This document shows, piece after piece, positions 1 through 7,652 of a stretch of 20,819 nt of DNA. This DNA comes from a virus. The first letter of the stretch is position 1. Each line of letters begins with the position of its first letter. The translations under genes were made by a program, and so were the position numbers. The notes below the pieces were generated by a model. The model saw only the letters and a list, made by a program, of their open reading frames with translations, did no database searches and was not told the DNA's origin. The DNA lies in the IMG/VR virus record IMGVR_UViG_3300025111_000010, positions 1-20,819 of that record; one strand, 5' to 3'.

Positions 1-1216
1 TCAGTTTGTACAGATGCTCAGGACGGAATGAATCAGCCTTAGTGTCGATACGCGTACCGATGCCATTTGGATTACCGTCGAAGTTTGCTTCGATACCAAC
101 TGCGCCGATATCATGCATGTCCGCTTCAGCATTGAAGCTATTCTGACGGAATGCTTGAACCCACTGATTGTTTTCCAGCAAAGACAGAGCCGGAATCAAT
201 GCCAGCAATTGTGCAGGGATCGTCAACACACTCTGAGATTCCAGAGAAGTAGCAACGAAGCGAGCAGAATAACGCTGATAGTTGTTCTGTTGTACAGCTT
301 GACCCCAGATTGGAGCTTGAGCCATTTGCACAGGATCCCAGACCAGGTCGATGAAACCACCCAGACGCGAAATACCACTCACGCGCTCAACAGACAATTG
401 CTGAGCATTTTGGTTCTGGTTGTTAGGAGCTGCAGTGAAGTCAATAGCAACGTCATTGCGGACTGGCTGTTGTACGGCATTGTTGATTTGAGTATTGCCG
501 AACGCTACACGTACTTGCAGATTGGAATCACGATCAGCATTAGCCAGGTTCAGGTCAATGAAATTCGGACCACTTGTTTCAAGTTCAGAACTTGCAGCGA
601 ACAATGCATTTGCAGCCAAAGTATATACGGCTGTTTGGTCATTGATATTAAAGTCGCGAGGAACCACGCATGCAGACGCTGGATGTTGCTGGCTACTTGG
701 GTATGCTTTTGCGATAACGCCGCTGATTTCACTGATCATGATCTTGTCGTATGCTTCGCCAACAGAGCGAACAATTTCAGTATTCACGCCATTGATGACT
801 TCGAAACGAGGAGCAACTGGCTCAACGGAAGCCTCAACGATCAAGGTATGGAATGCCACACCGAGACTCATGTCTTGCTTATCACGTAATGCAACTACCA
901 GAGCAGAAACGCCCAGGCTAGTTGTGCTATTCATATCCACAGGGATACATGCTACTTCGAAAGATTTGTCAGCGCCTTCCTCATAAACTGCCGACAAAGC
1001 TTTAACTAACTTGCTCAGAACTTCAGATGCTGGAGTACGACCCATTGGGGTGCGAGTCATGTTACCCATACTACGGAAACTAAATACATTGTCACGCTGG
1101 TCTCCCGCCCCTCGTGTTTGTTGTGCTTCGCGCGCTTGTTCAAAAGACTGCCCCATAGAAGTCTGCTGACCTGCATTGGAGGTGGAATGTTGTTGTTGAT
1201 TATCTTTAATGGCCAT
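1..1216 (-). CDS. Candidate nuclear-shell protein (chimallin-like), 3' end beyond window
   Basis: The reading frame starts at ATG 1216 (AAGGA nine bases upstream) and runs off the window edge, giving about 405 residues without a stop. The first 45 or so residues are rich in Gln, Ser and Asn and look disordered; a folded region follows from about residue 48 (FSFRSMGNMTRTPMGRTPAS). Codons are visibly GC-richer than in neighbouring genes, as in very highly expressed phage genes, and a promoter motif shared with phuZ lies upstream. Known of the family: chimallin (ChmA) is an early, extremely abundant protein of about 600 residues with a flexible N-terminal segment, which assembles into the lattice enclosing phage DNA. 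The assignment rests on layout, expression signs and partial recollection of the family, not on a diagnostic motif. A structural virion protein is the main alternative. Confidence 0.45.
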   Translation of the reverse strand, partial: MAIKDNQQQHSTSNAGQQTSMGQSFEQAREAQQTRGAGDQRDNVFSFRSMGNMTRTPMGRTPASEVLSKLVKALSAVYEEGADKSFEVACIPVDMNSTTSLGVSALVVALRDKQDMSLGVAFHTLIVEASVEPVAPRFEVINGVNTEIVRSVGEAYDKIMISEISGVIAKAYPSSQQHPASACVVPRDFNINDQTAVYTLAANALFAASSELETSGPNFIDLNLANADRDSNLQVRVAFGNTQINNAVQQPVRNDVAIDFTAAPNNQNQNAQQLSVERVSGISRLGGFIDLVWDPVQMAQAPIWGQAVQQNNYQRYSARFVATSLESQSVLTIPAQLLALIPALSLLENNQWVQAFRQNSFNAEADMHDIGAVGIEANFDGNPNGIGTRIDTKADSFRPEHLYKL

Positions 1217-1248
1217 GATACTTTTTCCTTCTTTTATTGAAATTAATT

Positions 1249-1266
1249 AATATTAGCGCTAACATT
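1249..1266. other. Near-perfect palindrome in the leader of the shell candidate
   Basis: AATATTAGCGCTAACATT is an 18-base palindrome with one symmetric mismatch pair. It lies between the candidate promoter (1294-1321) and the start codon at 1216. It could be an operator or a self-pairing RNA element; nothing else supports a role. Confidence 0.25.
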
Positions 1267-1293
1267 AGTGATAACTTCCACAATGTCAATATT

Positions 1294-1321
1294 GTAATAT
1301 GTGTCTAAAAATATTTAGAAT
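1294..1321 (-). promoter_or_regulatory. Two-box promoter motif ahead of the shell candidate
   Basis: On the minus strand ATTCTAAA is followed by 10 bases and CACATATTAC. The same arrangement occurs upstream of phuZ and at two further minus-strand positions. CATATTAC resembles the TATATTAC core reported for phiKZ early promoters. It sits about 80 bases before the start codon. Confidence 0.55.
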
Positions 1322-1368
1322 CCACTATTTTACAATGACATATTAGCCCATGACATTATAAACCCTAC

Positions 1369-1392
1369 CGCTCCGGATGTTGCACCGGAGCG
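1369..1392 (-). terminator. GC-rich hairpin, probable terminator of the 1475-1711 gene
   Basis: CGCTCCGG and CCGGAGCG form a perfect 8-bp stem with an 8-base loop. It lies between the end of the upstream minus gene (1475) and the promoter motif at 1294-1321, where a terminator is expected. No U-tract follows; on the minus strand the next bases are GTAGGGTTTATAATG, loosely like the TTTATG trailer of the other hairpins in this window. Confidence 0.5.
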
Positions 1393-1474
1393 ATAAGTAG
1401 TTAAGAACGTTGAAATCCTTCACTATATAATTAAGGGGATGCTAGTAATTTTTTACCAAGCATTATTTAAATAT

Positions 1475-1711
1475 TTACTTTATCTTAATTTGCCTCATTC
1501 TTTTTCTCAATCGTTTTTCTTCAGCAGCACGCATGAGTTCATCATTGTTACGAAGACGATCTGCGTATTGCAATGTATCGCGAACCTCTTTACGAGTATC
1601 CGAACCATAAACAACTTCGCGCATTTTAGTCAATACACCACCATTAAACTTACTATCCTTCGCGGCAACTTTACAGCGCTTTGAAGTATTTTTATCATTA
1701 TGACTAGCCAC
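1475..1711 (-). CDS. Small basic protein of unknown function (78 aa)
   Basis: The gene starts with GTG at 1711, supported by a strong ribosome-binding site (AAAGGGG, about seven bases upstream); no ATG lies near the N-terminus. The product is highly charged and basic, with a Lys/Arg-rich start and a predicted helical C-terminal half dense in Arg, Glu and Lys (for example RAAEEKRLRKRMRQIKIK). Such proteins often bind nucleic acid, but no known motif is visible. It lies 22 bases downstream of the 1734-2156 gene in the same direction, so the two are probably co-transcribed, and it ends before the hairpin at 1369-1392. I do not recognise the family. Confidence 0.7.
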   Translation of the reverse strand: MASHNDKNTSKRCKVAAKDSKFNGGVLTKMREVVYGSDTRKEVRDTLQYADRLRNNDELMRAAEEKRLRKRMRQIKIK

Positions 1712-1733
1712 CTTATTTCCCCTTTACTATTAA

Positions 1734-2156
1734 TTAACCACTAATTGTGCTGCCACATGCGTCTTGCCATACTTCCCATAATCCTTGCAACTGCATACTG
1801 GAATATTTCTTGGCTTCAGTATCGTAGACGATTGTTTCTTTATTTTCAACCACCTTTTTATCAATTAACCATTTTTCAAAATTATTTTGATGTTTACTAT
1901 ATTTTTGTATAACAACCCAACATTTACCAAGAAAAACAACAACATCGTGTTTCTTATAAATACCGCAATCAGCAGATATCTCAAACATCTGATTTTCTTT
2001 TAATGTAGTTGGCAATCCCTCATGTAAATCAATCTGTGGAAATATAGGTATATAGTTGTTATCAAAAATATCCATATATTCCGAATTACGTTCAGCCAAA
2101 AATACAGGTACTGCTTCTGGTGCTGTTGGGATACTTACAATTTTCTCACTCATCAT
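1734..2156 (-). CDS. Unknown protein (140 aa)
   Basis: The frame opens with two adjacent ATGs (2156 and 2153), preceded by a purine-rich AGAGAGA. The N-terminal 30 residues are Pro/Val/Ala-rich, followed by a mixed region around residues 60-100 with strand-like stretches (KKHDVVVFLGKCWVVIQKY) and a Trp/Tyr-containing C-terminus. There is no signal peptide, no membrane segment and no recognised motif. It is the first gene of a two-gene minus unit with 1475-1711 and is divergent from the gene at 2223, from which it is separated by 66 AT-rich bases that must hold both promoters. No function is offered. Confidence 0.65.
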   Translation of the reverse strand: MMSEKIVSIPTAPEAVPVFLAERNSEYMDIFDNNYIPIFPQIDLHEGLPTTLKENQMFEISADCGIYKKHDVVVFLGKCWVVIQKYSKHQNNFEKWLIDKKVVENKETIVYDTEAKKYSSMQLQGLWEVWQDACGSTISG

Positions 2157-2222
2157 TCTCTCTTTTATAAATAAAACAGTAATTTTATGTTAAGCACTAT
2201 AAATTAAACCGGGTACAAACAA

Positions 2223-3320
2223 ATGCACTCACTCTTCAACATAGCTTCACCTGTAAATAGAGGCAGGATTGAGTCCTATGCTGATTGGTTATATGTAAAG
2301 TCAGGATTGAAACGAAACCTTACTACGGTGATTAACTTCTATAGAAATAACCCTATGGCAGTTCAATCGAATCATTTCCTTGTACGATTACTACAATCAA
2401 TAACTATTCCGCAATCACAAAACCTAGAACGGTACTATGACAATGTAGATGCTATCTCATTAAATTTGTCAATGGTGTTAAAAATGACTTCATCAATTTA
2501 TTCTGGACGTTTATTTGATGGTGTGTTTTATGGTCAAGGTAATGATGAAATTCTTCTAGCGCATAGTGAAGGCTTTGATCCTTTTGAAGCACATGACAAT
2601 TGGGAAAACTTATGTCCAGTAACTGTACTGAGACACCCTCTAAGTGACCTTGGATTAAATATTCCTAATGGTAGAATCTCAGGTTCTGAAACAGGATTAG
2701 CTGTTATTGCAATTAATATCACAATGCTTGCAGTTCAATACCGCGCATTTAGATTAAATGAGATGCGGCTTACTGAAGGTAGCAATGATTCACAGAAATC
2801 AGTTATGCAGTTTATTCACATGTACGTTTTACCAAACATGTTATTCACTCATCTCGATCACGCTATCTTCAATAGAATCCAGAATCTTGAAATAGGCGCA
2901 CCATTAGGAGAAAGCTCCAGGCTACATTCATTCTTCCTTCCAGACTATGCATCTAGGATGAATGATGTCCATGATACTATCTTAGGTAATCTTCAAAAAT
3001 ACTCGTATGATTTTACAGGTATTCTGAGATCAATCCCTATGGTAATTACTGATACTGCTGATACACTTATGGAATTACCAGACATGGCACTGACACGTCA
3101 ATGTCTTTGGGGATTAGTAATATCAAGATTACCTGAATTAACATTTTTATTCAGAATATCGAAAGATGGTCCAGGAACAATGAATCGTTCTGAGGTAAAT
3201 AGAATCATGCGTAGCATGTTAGCATACAAGAATAGTGCGTTAATGCAAACGATGCTCCCGCTTGATGTCTATATGGAAATAAATGATGAAATAAAAGAAA
3301 TTGTAACAAGAGCATATTAG
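2223..3320 (+). CDS. Probable virion structural protein of phiKZ-like phages (365 aa)
   Basis: This is a single plus-strand gene between minus-strand genes. The ribosome-binding site is weak (only CGGG about ten bases before the ATG), but the next in-frame Met is at residue 45, so the start at 2223 is the likely one. The protein is predicted mostly helical, with a central hydrophobic stretch near residues 165-180 (GLAVIAINITMLAV) and no signal peptide. The C-terminal third (ELPDMALTRQCLWGLVISRL, then RISKDG and an Arg/Met-rich helix) resembles proteins I associate with conserved virion components of giant phiKZ-like phages, but I see no catalytic motif. The stop codon TAG is itself part of the terminator hairpin that follows. 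Structural role is inference. Confidence 0.6.
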   Translation: MHSLFNIASPVNRGRIESYADWLYVKSGLKRNLTTVINFYRNNPMAVQSNHFLVRLLQSITIPQSQNLERYYDNVDAISLNLSMVLKMTSSIYSGRLFDGVFYGQGNDEILLAHSEGFDPFEAHDNWENLCPVTVLRHPLSDLGLNIPNGRISGSETGLAVIAINITMLAVQYRAFRLNEMRLTEGSNDSQKSVMQFIHMYVLPNMLFTHLDHAIFNRIQNLEIGAPLGESSRLHSFFLPDYASRMNDVHDTILGNLQKYSYDFTGILRSIPMVITDTADTLMELPDMALTRQCLWGLVISRLPELTFLFRISKDGPGTMNRSEVNRIMRSMLAYKNSALMQTMLPLDVYMEINDEIKEIVTRAY

Positions 3321-3351
3321 CCAGTGGAGTAATCCACTGGCCTTTATGCTG
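3311..3351. terminator. Convergent-gene terminator hairpin with TTTATG trailer
   Basis: The inner stem GCCAGTGGA (3320-3328) and TCCACTGGC (3333-3341) closes a GTAA loop. An outer stem AGCATA (3311-3316) pairs with TATGCT (3345-3350). It lies between the convergent ends of genes 2223-3320 (+) and 3356-3646 (-) and is the first of three near-identical copies (others at 15516 and 18501). Confidence 0.8.
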
Positions 3352-3355
3352 TTAA

Positions 3356-3646
3356 TTATTTTTGATAAACTTTTTCGAGCCATTCTTGAAAGTTTTCAGC
3401 TTTTAATTCAAATGCATGTTCATCTCCACCAAAAGCTTTGATAAGATCACCAGGTGTTATTTGATAAGAACATGCCTCAATCATTTCACTATTTACTCTG
3501 ATAGGGTTCGTTACTCTACTACCCTCACATGCGATTAGTGCTATAGACATTGAATCAACCCATGTGAGAATATATGGTAAAGCAAATACTCCACCTTTTC
3601 TATAAAAGATATTTCCAATCTTATATAGTCTAGTTTTATCCAACAT
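3356..3646 (-). CDS. Unknown protein (96 aa)
   Basis: ATG 3646 lies inside the end of the upstream gene (11-base overlap) with no clear Shine-Dalgarno sequence, which suggests translational coupling to it. The protein begins with a basic segment (MLDKTRLYKIGNIFYRKGG), has a hydrophobic middle (ALPYILTWVDSMSIALIAC) and an acidic helical end (ELKAENFQEWLEKVYQK). The middle segment is too polar to call a membrane helix with confidence. I recognise no family. It ends 5 bases after the terminator hairpin at 3311-3351. Confidence 0.65.
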   Translation of the reverse strand: MLDKTRLYKIGNIFYRKGGVFALPYILTWVDSMSIALIACEGSRVTNPIRVNSEMIEACSYQITPGDLIKAFGGDEHAFELKAENFQEWLEKVYQK

Positions 3647-3902
3647 TTTTAATCACATACTTATCAAAGTCAGGAACCTCATTTTCAGGAATAGGACCGA
3701 TAATATCAAACATTGCTAAAGCTTGACTATTACGATCTTCTGACCAAATACGTTCACCGTATGTGTCGCCTTGCCTAACGATAATGAATTTCCAGCCATC
3801 GTACAAACCACACTTACCAGTGAATATCTTAGTACTGATTTTATTACGAAGCCAATATTCTCGCCCAACAATGAGTTCGTCATTACGCGTTATGAGTTCC
3901 AT
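3636..3902 (-). CDS. Unknown protein (about 88 aa), start re-set by RBS
   Basis: Two in-frame ATGs exist, at 3908 and 3902. The only ribosome-binding site, AGGA, sits one base from the first but seven bases from the second, so 3902 (MELITRND) is the better start. The protein is mixed alpha/beta with aromatic residues (GREYWLRNK, DGWKFIIVRQGD) and an acidic C-terminal half. It resembles short beta-barrel-like accessory proteins common in phage genomes, but I recognise no motif. It follows thymidylate synthase by about 20 bases on the same strand and overlaps the next gene, so the three probably form one unit. Confidence 0.65.
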   Translation of the reverse strand: MELITRNDELIVGREYWLRNKISTKIFTGKCGLYDGWKFIIVRQGDTYGERIWSEDRNSQALAMFDIIGPIPENEVPDFDKYVIKNVG

Positions 3903-3921
3903 GTTCATTTCCTAATTATGT

Positions 3922-4845
3922 TTAAACGGCAACAGGTGCAGATATTGCTGGATGAGGATCATAACCTGTAAGAGTGAAATCTTCATATTTGAAATCAAAG
4001 ATACTAGTTACATTTTTATTTATTTCCATAACAGGTAACTCCCGCAACTCTCGCGATAGTTGTTCATTAACTTGTTCCATGTGATTAGAATACAGATGAG
4101 TATCCCCAGATGTGTGGATAAATTCACCAGGAACCATATTAGTTACTTGTGCAATCATCATTGTCAACAAAGCATAGGAAGCAATATTAAATGGCAATCC
4201 CAACAATACGTCTGTTGAACGCTGGTATAGTTGACAACATAATTTACGACTAGGTGCATTAGCTTTATCAAGAAGATCAGTTATCTCTTTATCACAATTG
4301 CAAGATAAACTAACACAAGAATGATAATGTACTGAAAAATTTTCACTTACTAAAGCTAAGCGCTCTTCAATAGTTAGTTCTACTGTATAGAACTGAAAGA
4401 AACAATGACATGGTGCAAGTGCCATCTTATCCAATTCACCAGGATTCCATGCAGTTACAATGTTCCGACGGCAATCAGGATTACTTTTAAGACGTTCTAC
4501 AGCAGTCTTAATCTGATCTACAACAGTACCGTCGGCAGCTTCCCAACTACGCCATTGCTTACCATAGATTGGACCTAAATCCCCATTAGAATCAGCCCAC
4601 GCATCCCATATTGAAACACCATTCTCTTTAAGATATTTGGTATTAGTATCGCCTTGTAGAAACCAAAGTAACTCATGAATGATAGATTTCAGATGACATT
4701 TCTTGGTAGTTACTAAAGGAAAACCTTTAGATAAATCAAATCGCATTTGATGTCCAAAAACACTGATAGTTCCAGTACCAGTGCGATCGGCTTTCTTCGT
4801 TCCGTTTTCCAATATATGATGCATTAAGTCATGGTATTGTTTCAT
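3922..4845 (-). CDS. thyA: Thymidylate synthase (ThyA type) with an internal insertion
   Basis: It converts dUMP and methylene-tetrahydrofolate to dTMP and dihydrofolate, feeding phage DNA synthesis. The sequence is clearly ThyA: DRTGTGT near residue 20 (phosphate-binding Arg21), [10 protein letters not shown] near 59, the active-site Cys146 in [11 protein letters not shown], the substrate-binding QRSTD near 208 (usually QRSCD), [22 protein letters not shown] and the C-terminal [11 protein letters not shown]. At 307 residues it is about 43 longer than E. coli ThyA (264). The excess is one insertion between residues about 155 and 201, Cys/His-containing, just after the catalytic loop. A similar-length insert occurs in some bacterial ThyA subfamilies, so it is probably inherited. 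Start ATG 4845 has AAGGA with good spacing. It lies directly behind a homing-endonuclease remnant. Confidence 0.95.
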   Translation of the reverse strand: MKQYHDLMHHILENGTKKADRTGTGTISVFGHQMRFDLSKGFPLVTTKKCHLKSIIHELLWFLQGDTNTKYLKENGVSIWDAWADSNGDLGPIYGKQWRSWEAADGTVVDQIKTAVERLKSNPDCRRNIVTAWNPGELDKMALAPCHCFFQFYTVELTIEERLALVSENFSVHYHSCVSLSCNCDKEITDLLDKANAPSRKLCCQLYQRSTDVLLGLPFNIASYALLTMMIAQVTNMVPGEFIHTSGDTHLYSNHMEQVNEQLSRELRELPVMEINKNVTSIFDFKYEDFTLTGYDPHPAISAPVAV

Positions 4846-4872
4846 TGTTTTTCCTTTTTATTTATGTATCAA

Positions 4873-5024
4873 TTATAAAACTTTGTAGTAAGAATTAGAA
4901 TGCTTAGCACTATTTAAATAATAGTGAATATTGCCAACATTAGTACCCGTTAATCGCGCCGCTTCATTTATACTACTATACTCGATACCATTAAAAATAT
5001 CTAGTTTGTTATAGTGGTGAAAAA
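4873..5024 (-). pseudogene. C-terminal remnant of a homing endonuclease (NUMOD1/IENR1-like DNA-binding repeat)
   Basis: Between the polymerase stop and thymidylate synthase, a minus-strand frame ending at the TAA at 4873-4875 has no start codon after the polymerase stop. It encodes YNKLDIFNG, EYSSINEAARLTG, NVGNIHYYLNS and SYYKVL. The pattern 'SIxEAARxTGxxxxNIxxxL' is typical of the NUMOD1/IENR1 helix-turn-helix repeat at the C-termini of intron- and intergenic homing endonucleases. The nuclease part is missing. The frame stays open, out of frame, into the end of the polymerase gene, but there the polymerase frame looks like the coding one. I read this as the residue of an endonuclease that once sat here. 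Confidence 0.6.
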
Positions 5025-7151
5025 TCAGGCATGATCTGAGACAAGTCTCGTATTTTTTCCATTCAGCATATATATTCCGAGCGTTTCCAAGATAATATAA
5101 AATATTCCAGTTGTATCCAATACAATTTTTCTCACTCCAACCGCATCCAATATTTCTATAGGTATGCCTCTAGAAGAGATACATTGTTCAGGCAACATAA
5201 ATGTACTACCGAAGTTTTTCTTATTCTTCGATAACAAATATGCTTCCAATTTGTCTGCTATTTCTCTATCTTTCATGGTACTCAACCAAGCTCTTGTTTT
5301 TGTAGGTGTATCTATGTCTACAGAAACCTTCACACTTGTATATGGTGGTGGTGGAATACTACCGTACTTCGGTGCAAATACTTTTTCCCATAAGAGATAT
5401 TGCTGATATGGAGAAGACTCCTCTTTTTCAGTATATGAATCTGGCGTTTTTACTTGACCCATTCTGAAATATTCATAACTACCAGCAGCTATAGATCTAA
5501 TTACATCGCGTTCAATATCAGCAATCCATTTAAGAATAAAATTAATACTGATCTTCTTATCCTCCATTACAGAAGTCATGATAAATTCCATCATTCGCTG
5601 TGCTTCTTTTGTAATGACTTTTGGTGCGTTCGATGATTTTAGATGAACACCCTTAATCTCTTTCTCAAGGTTAGCAAATACATTGCCTTCTTGACAACTA
5701 ATAAGTGCGTAATAATGTTTAGCTACTTGTGTTGGTGTGAATATTGCAAACTTAAACTCATTCTTCATAGCTACTTGATGAATGCGTTTTGTCTCAATAC
5801 CGAAATTTGCAGACATACGAGCTAATACGTGTGTTATGGTTTGCGATGCTAAGAAGATACAGGTTGCTGCAGTTGCATCTGCTTTCTGATCAAAACCTAA
5901 TTTCCCACGATGCCAAATAACCCAATCCTGAACAGTAAAGATTGTTGAGTCTGTATCTGAAGTAACTGCTGCTCTTCTGATACTATCTGGAAATACCGCA
6001 ACAGATGCTGGAACATTTGGTGTTACCCATAATGCTCGAATCATTGGAAAGTAATCATTAAGGACAGTGTTGACGTTTTCAACTGTGGCGACATAAATAT
6101 CGTAAGCTGGAGTTCCGATAATGTCACGAACACTAGTTCCTTTTAATTCCTCAGAACAGATTTGGGCAGCAAGAAGCTTATAGTCTTCTGGGATAGTTTC
6201 AATATTATCCGTAAGACAAACAGTATTGATCGCTTTCATTGTAAGTCTATCAAGAAAAGTACGCACTACTTGTTCATTATACTTCATCAAGTGATAAAGA
6301 TCACCGACATAAACAAATGCAGAGCGCTGAATATCAGTTAGCTTATTAATGAAAGCATTTATCTTTTTATATTCTTTATGTCCTTTCCAATACAGATCAG
6401 TAGAATACCTTACGCAGTCTATAGTTTCGGAAACTGTTGGATGCCGTATACCGAATTGCTCCATAGCTCGTGCCAGTTGATCGAGATCTGTGTTGTTAAT
6501 AATGCTAATGATATTATTCCTAACAATATCAGGAGACCAATAATGCCTATTACCGCAAAGAAATTTTTCGTTATTCGCATTTCCATAACCTGAAGTAGTA
6601 CGACAGTTCGATGTTAGTGTACTGTGAGCTGTTTTGTTAAAAAGTGGAGTAGAAGCAGAAACGTGTGCTCCAGAGATAGAGTTATTGTTTAGCTTCTTAT
6701 TAGTTTGTTCAATTTTCTTAATTGCTTCTATAGCTTTATTACCAGCGACCTTAGCAGCGAACTGTGCTTTTTTAGCCGTACCACGTGCCTTAACATTACC
6801 GTCAATGAATGTAACCAGAATTGACTTACATACATCAGGGTTAAGATATGTTGTAAGTGTAGGAGCAATTAAGTCTTTATCTTTAATTGCACTTCCAATA
6901 TACTCAGATAAAGTACCAGTTTTCTTTTCACGATCACCATTTTCTCCACGTTCGAGGTAATAGCATTCTGGATCTTTGAATTCAAATTGACCACCTGGTC
7001 GTAGAGAGTTTTTGATAAACTCAATACATTCACTATATGGTTTACCTGACATAATAGACAGATATGTAGCACTATCGTGCGTATAATGCTTTAAGACATT
7101 AATATCACGCTTGTATGATTCTGCTGGAAGTACAAAAGGATTACTACTCAT
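5025..7151 (-). CDS. Family B-like DNA polymerase, C-terminal half of a split enzyme
   Basis: The protein carries polymerase landmarks in the right order: a motif-B-like segment at about 153-190 (KLNNNSISGAH, then the conserved-looking STLTSNCRTTSGYG), motif C as SDTDS at 398-402 holding the metal-binding Asps, and a K-x-Y-type motif near 478 (KHYYALIS). The C-terminus (TTGIFYIILETLGIYM) looks like a thumb-end segment. No exonuclease motifs and no motif A (DxxSLYP) are present, so the partner half must be encoded elsewhere; split polymerases are known in phiKZ-like phages. Its role would be replication of phage DNA inside the phage nucleus. Start ATG 7151 has GAGG seven bases upstream. A U-tract terminator ends the preceding unit just upstream. 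Confidence 0.75.
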   Translation of the reverse strand: MSSNPFVLPAESYKRDINVLKHYTHDSATYLSIMSGKPYSECIEFIKNSLRPGGQFEFKDPECYYLERGENGDREKKTGTLSEYIGSAIKDKDLIAPTLTTYLNPDVCKSILVTFIDGNVKARGTAKKAQFAAKVAGNKAIEAIKKIEQTNKKLNNNSISGAHVSASTPLFNKTAHSTLTSNCRTTSGYGNANNEKFLCGNRHYWSPDIVRNNIISIINNTDLDQLARAMEQFGIRHPTVSETIDCVRYSTDLYWKGHKEYKKINAFINKLTDIQRSAFVYVGDLYHLMKYNEQVVRTFLDRLTMKAINTVCLTDNIETIPEDYKLLAAQICSEELKGTSVRDIIGTPAYDIYVATVENVNTVLNDYFPMIRALWVTPNVPASVAVFPDSIRRAAVTSDTDSTIFTVQDWVIWHRGKLGFDQKADATAATCIFLASQTITHVLARMSANFGIETKRIHQVAMKNEFKFAIFTPTQVAKHYYALISCQEGNVFANLEKEIKGVHLKSSNAPKVITKEAQRMMEFIMTSVMEDKKISINFILKWIADIERDVIRSIAAGSYEYFRMGQVKTPDSYTEKEESSPYQQYLLWEKVFAPKYGSIPPPPYTSVKVSVDIDTPTKTRAWLSTMKDREIADKLEAYLLSKNKKNFGSTFMLPEQCISSRGIPIEILDAVGVRKIVLDTTGIFYIILETLGIYMLNGKNTRLVSDHA

Positions 7152-7207
7152 TTTTCGACCTCTTTTTGTTCACTACAATATAAATGAGATATGTATTTTT
7201 TGTTTTC

Positions 7208-7263
7208 AAAAAAAAAATACTAAGCATAAACTAGGAAGGATTTTCTCCAACTTAGTTTATGCT
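7208..7263 (-). terminator. Classic rho-independent terminator
   Basis: On the minus strand an 11-bp stem (7253-7263 with 7223-7233, AGCATAAACTA/TAGTTTATGCT) is followed after five bases by ten Ts (7217-7208). It ends the transcript of the 7268-7501 gene and implies a separate promoter for the polymerase between about 7207 and 7152, where CATTTATATTG is the only candidate core seen. Confidence 0.85.
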
Positions 7264-7267
7264 CTAT

Positions 7268-7501
7268 CTAAAACTCCGCATATACGGGAGGATATTTATT
7301 AAGAAGAGCAGAGATATGTTCAGCAAGAAATACACCACGATGCTCAGCATCTGCTGCATTTTTATTATGATTCCGAATACGAATAGAGATACATACATCT
7401 TTTACAAGTTCGGGTTCGAATGTTTGACGAAAGCGATCAGTGTCCTTTAGTTTAAAAACCATTACATCTTTAGCTTGCCAAATTACTGTATCATTTTTCA
7501 T
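7268..7501 (-). CDS. Unknown small protein (77 aa) under the shared promoter
   Basis: ATG 7501 has an excellent ribosome-binding site (GAGGAG, six bases upstream). The product starts with strand-like segments (DTVIWQAKDVMVFKLKDTDRF), continues with charged helix (FEPELVKDVCISIRIRNHNKN) and ends in AEHISALLNKYPPVYAEF. No known domain is visible. It is a single-gene transcription unit: the two-box promoter motif at 7576-7602 lies ahead of it and a strong terminator (7208-7263) directly behind. That isolation, and the promoter it shares with phuZ and the shell candidate, suggest it is expressed early and strongly. Confidence 0.75.
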   Translation of the reverse strand: MKNDTVIWQAKDVMVFKLKDTDRFRQTFEPELVKDVCISIRIRNHNKNAADAEHRGVFLAEHISALLNKYPPVYAEF

Positions 7502-7575
7502 ATTACGCTCCTCACTTTTTAGTTGTGAAATAGTATAAAAAATATGGTTAGACAGATGTCTTAACTACAGCTTAA

Positions 7576-7602
7576 GAATATATGACTGAAATTTTTTAGA
7601 AT
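7576..7602 (-). promoter_or_regulatory. Two-box promoter motif ahead of the 77-aa gene
   Basis: On the minus strand ATTCTAAA, nine bases, TCATATATTC. Length and spacing match the copy at 16185-16211 exactly (27 bases). It lies between the terminator at 7606-7638 and the gene start at 7501, with a leader of about 70 bases. Confidence 0.6.
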
Positions 7603-7605
7603 AAC

Positions 7606-7638
7606 GGCATAAACGCGGAGCTGGCAACCCAGCTCCGC
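7606..7638 (-). terminator. Terminator of the long ligase operon
   Basis: On the minus strand a perfect 10-bp stem (GCGGAGCTGG/CCAGCTCCGC, 7638-7629 with 7624-7615) with a GTTG loop is followed by GTTTATGCCGTTA, the same kind of trailer seen after the hairpins at 3311, 15516 and 18501. It closes the structured 3' region 7639-8001. Confidence 0.75.
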
Positions 7639-7652
7639 ATTCACCCATAGTA

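Noticed and set aside
113-986. Two long plus-strand open frames (258 and 163 aa)
   Set aside because: They lie antisense to the 1-1216 gene, whose frame has coherent protein sequence, codon bias and a ribosome-binding site. The plus frames have no RBS and an improbable composition.
1439-1684. Plus-strand 81-aa open frame
   Set aside because: It is antisense to the 1475-1711 gene, which has a strong RBS; the plus frame has Phe/Leu/Ile-rich shadow composition and no RBS.
5025-5200. Extension of the NUMOD frame into the end of the polymerase gene as a longer endonuclease
   Set aside because: The shifted frame is open there, but the polymerase frame gives the more convincing protein (TTGIFYIILETLG). 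No endonuclease catalytic motif appears in the shifted frame.
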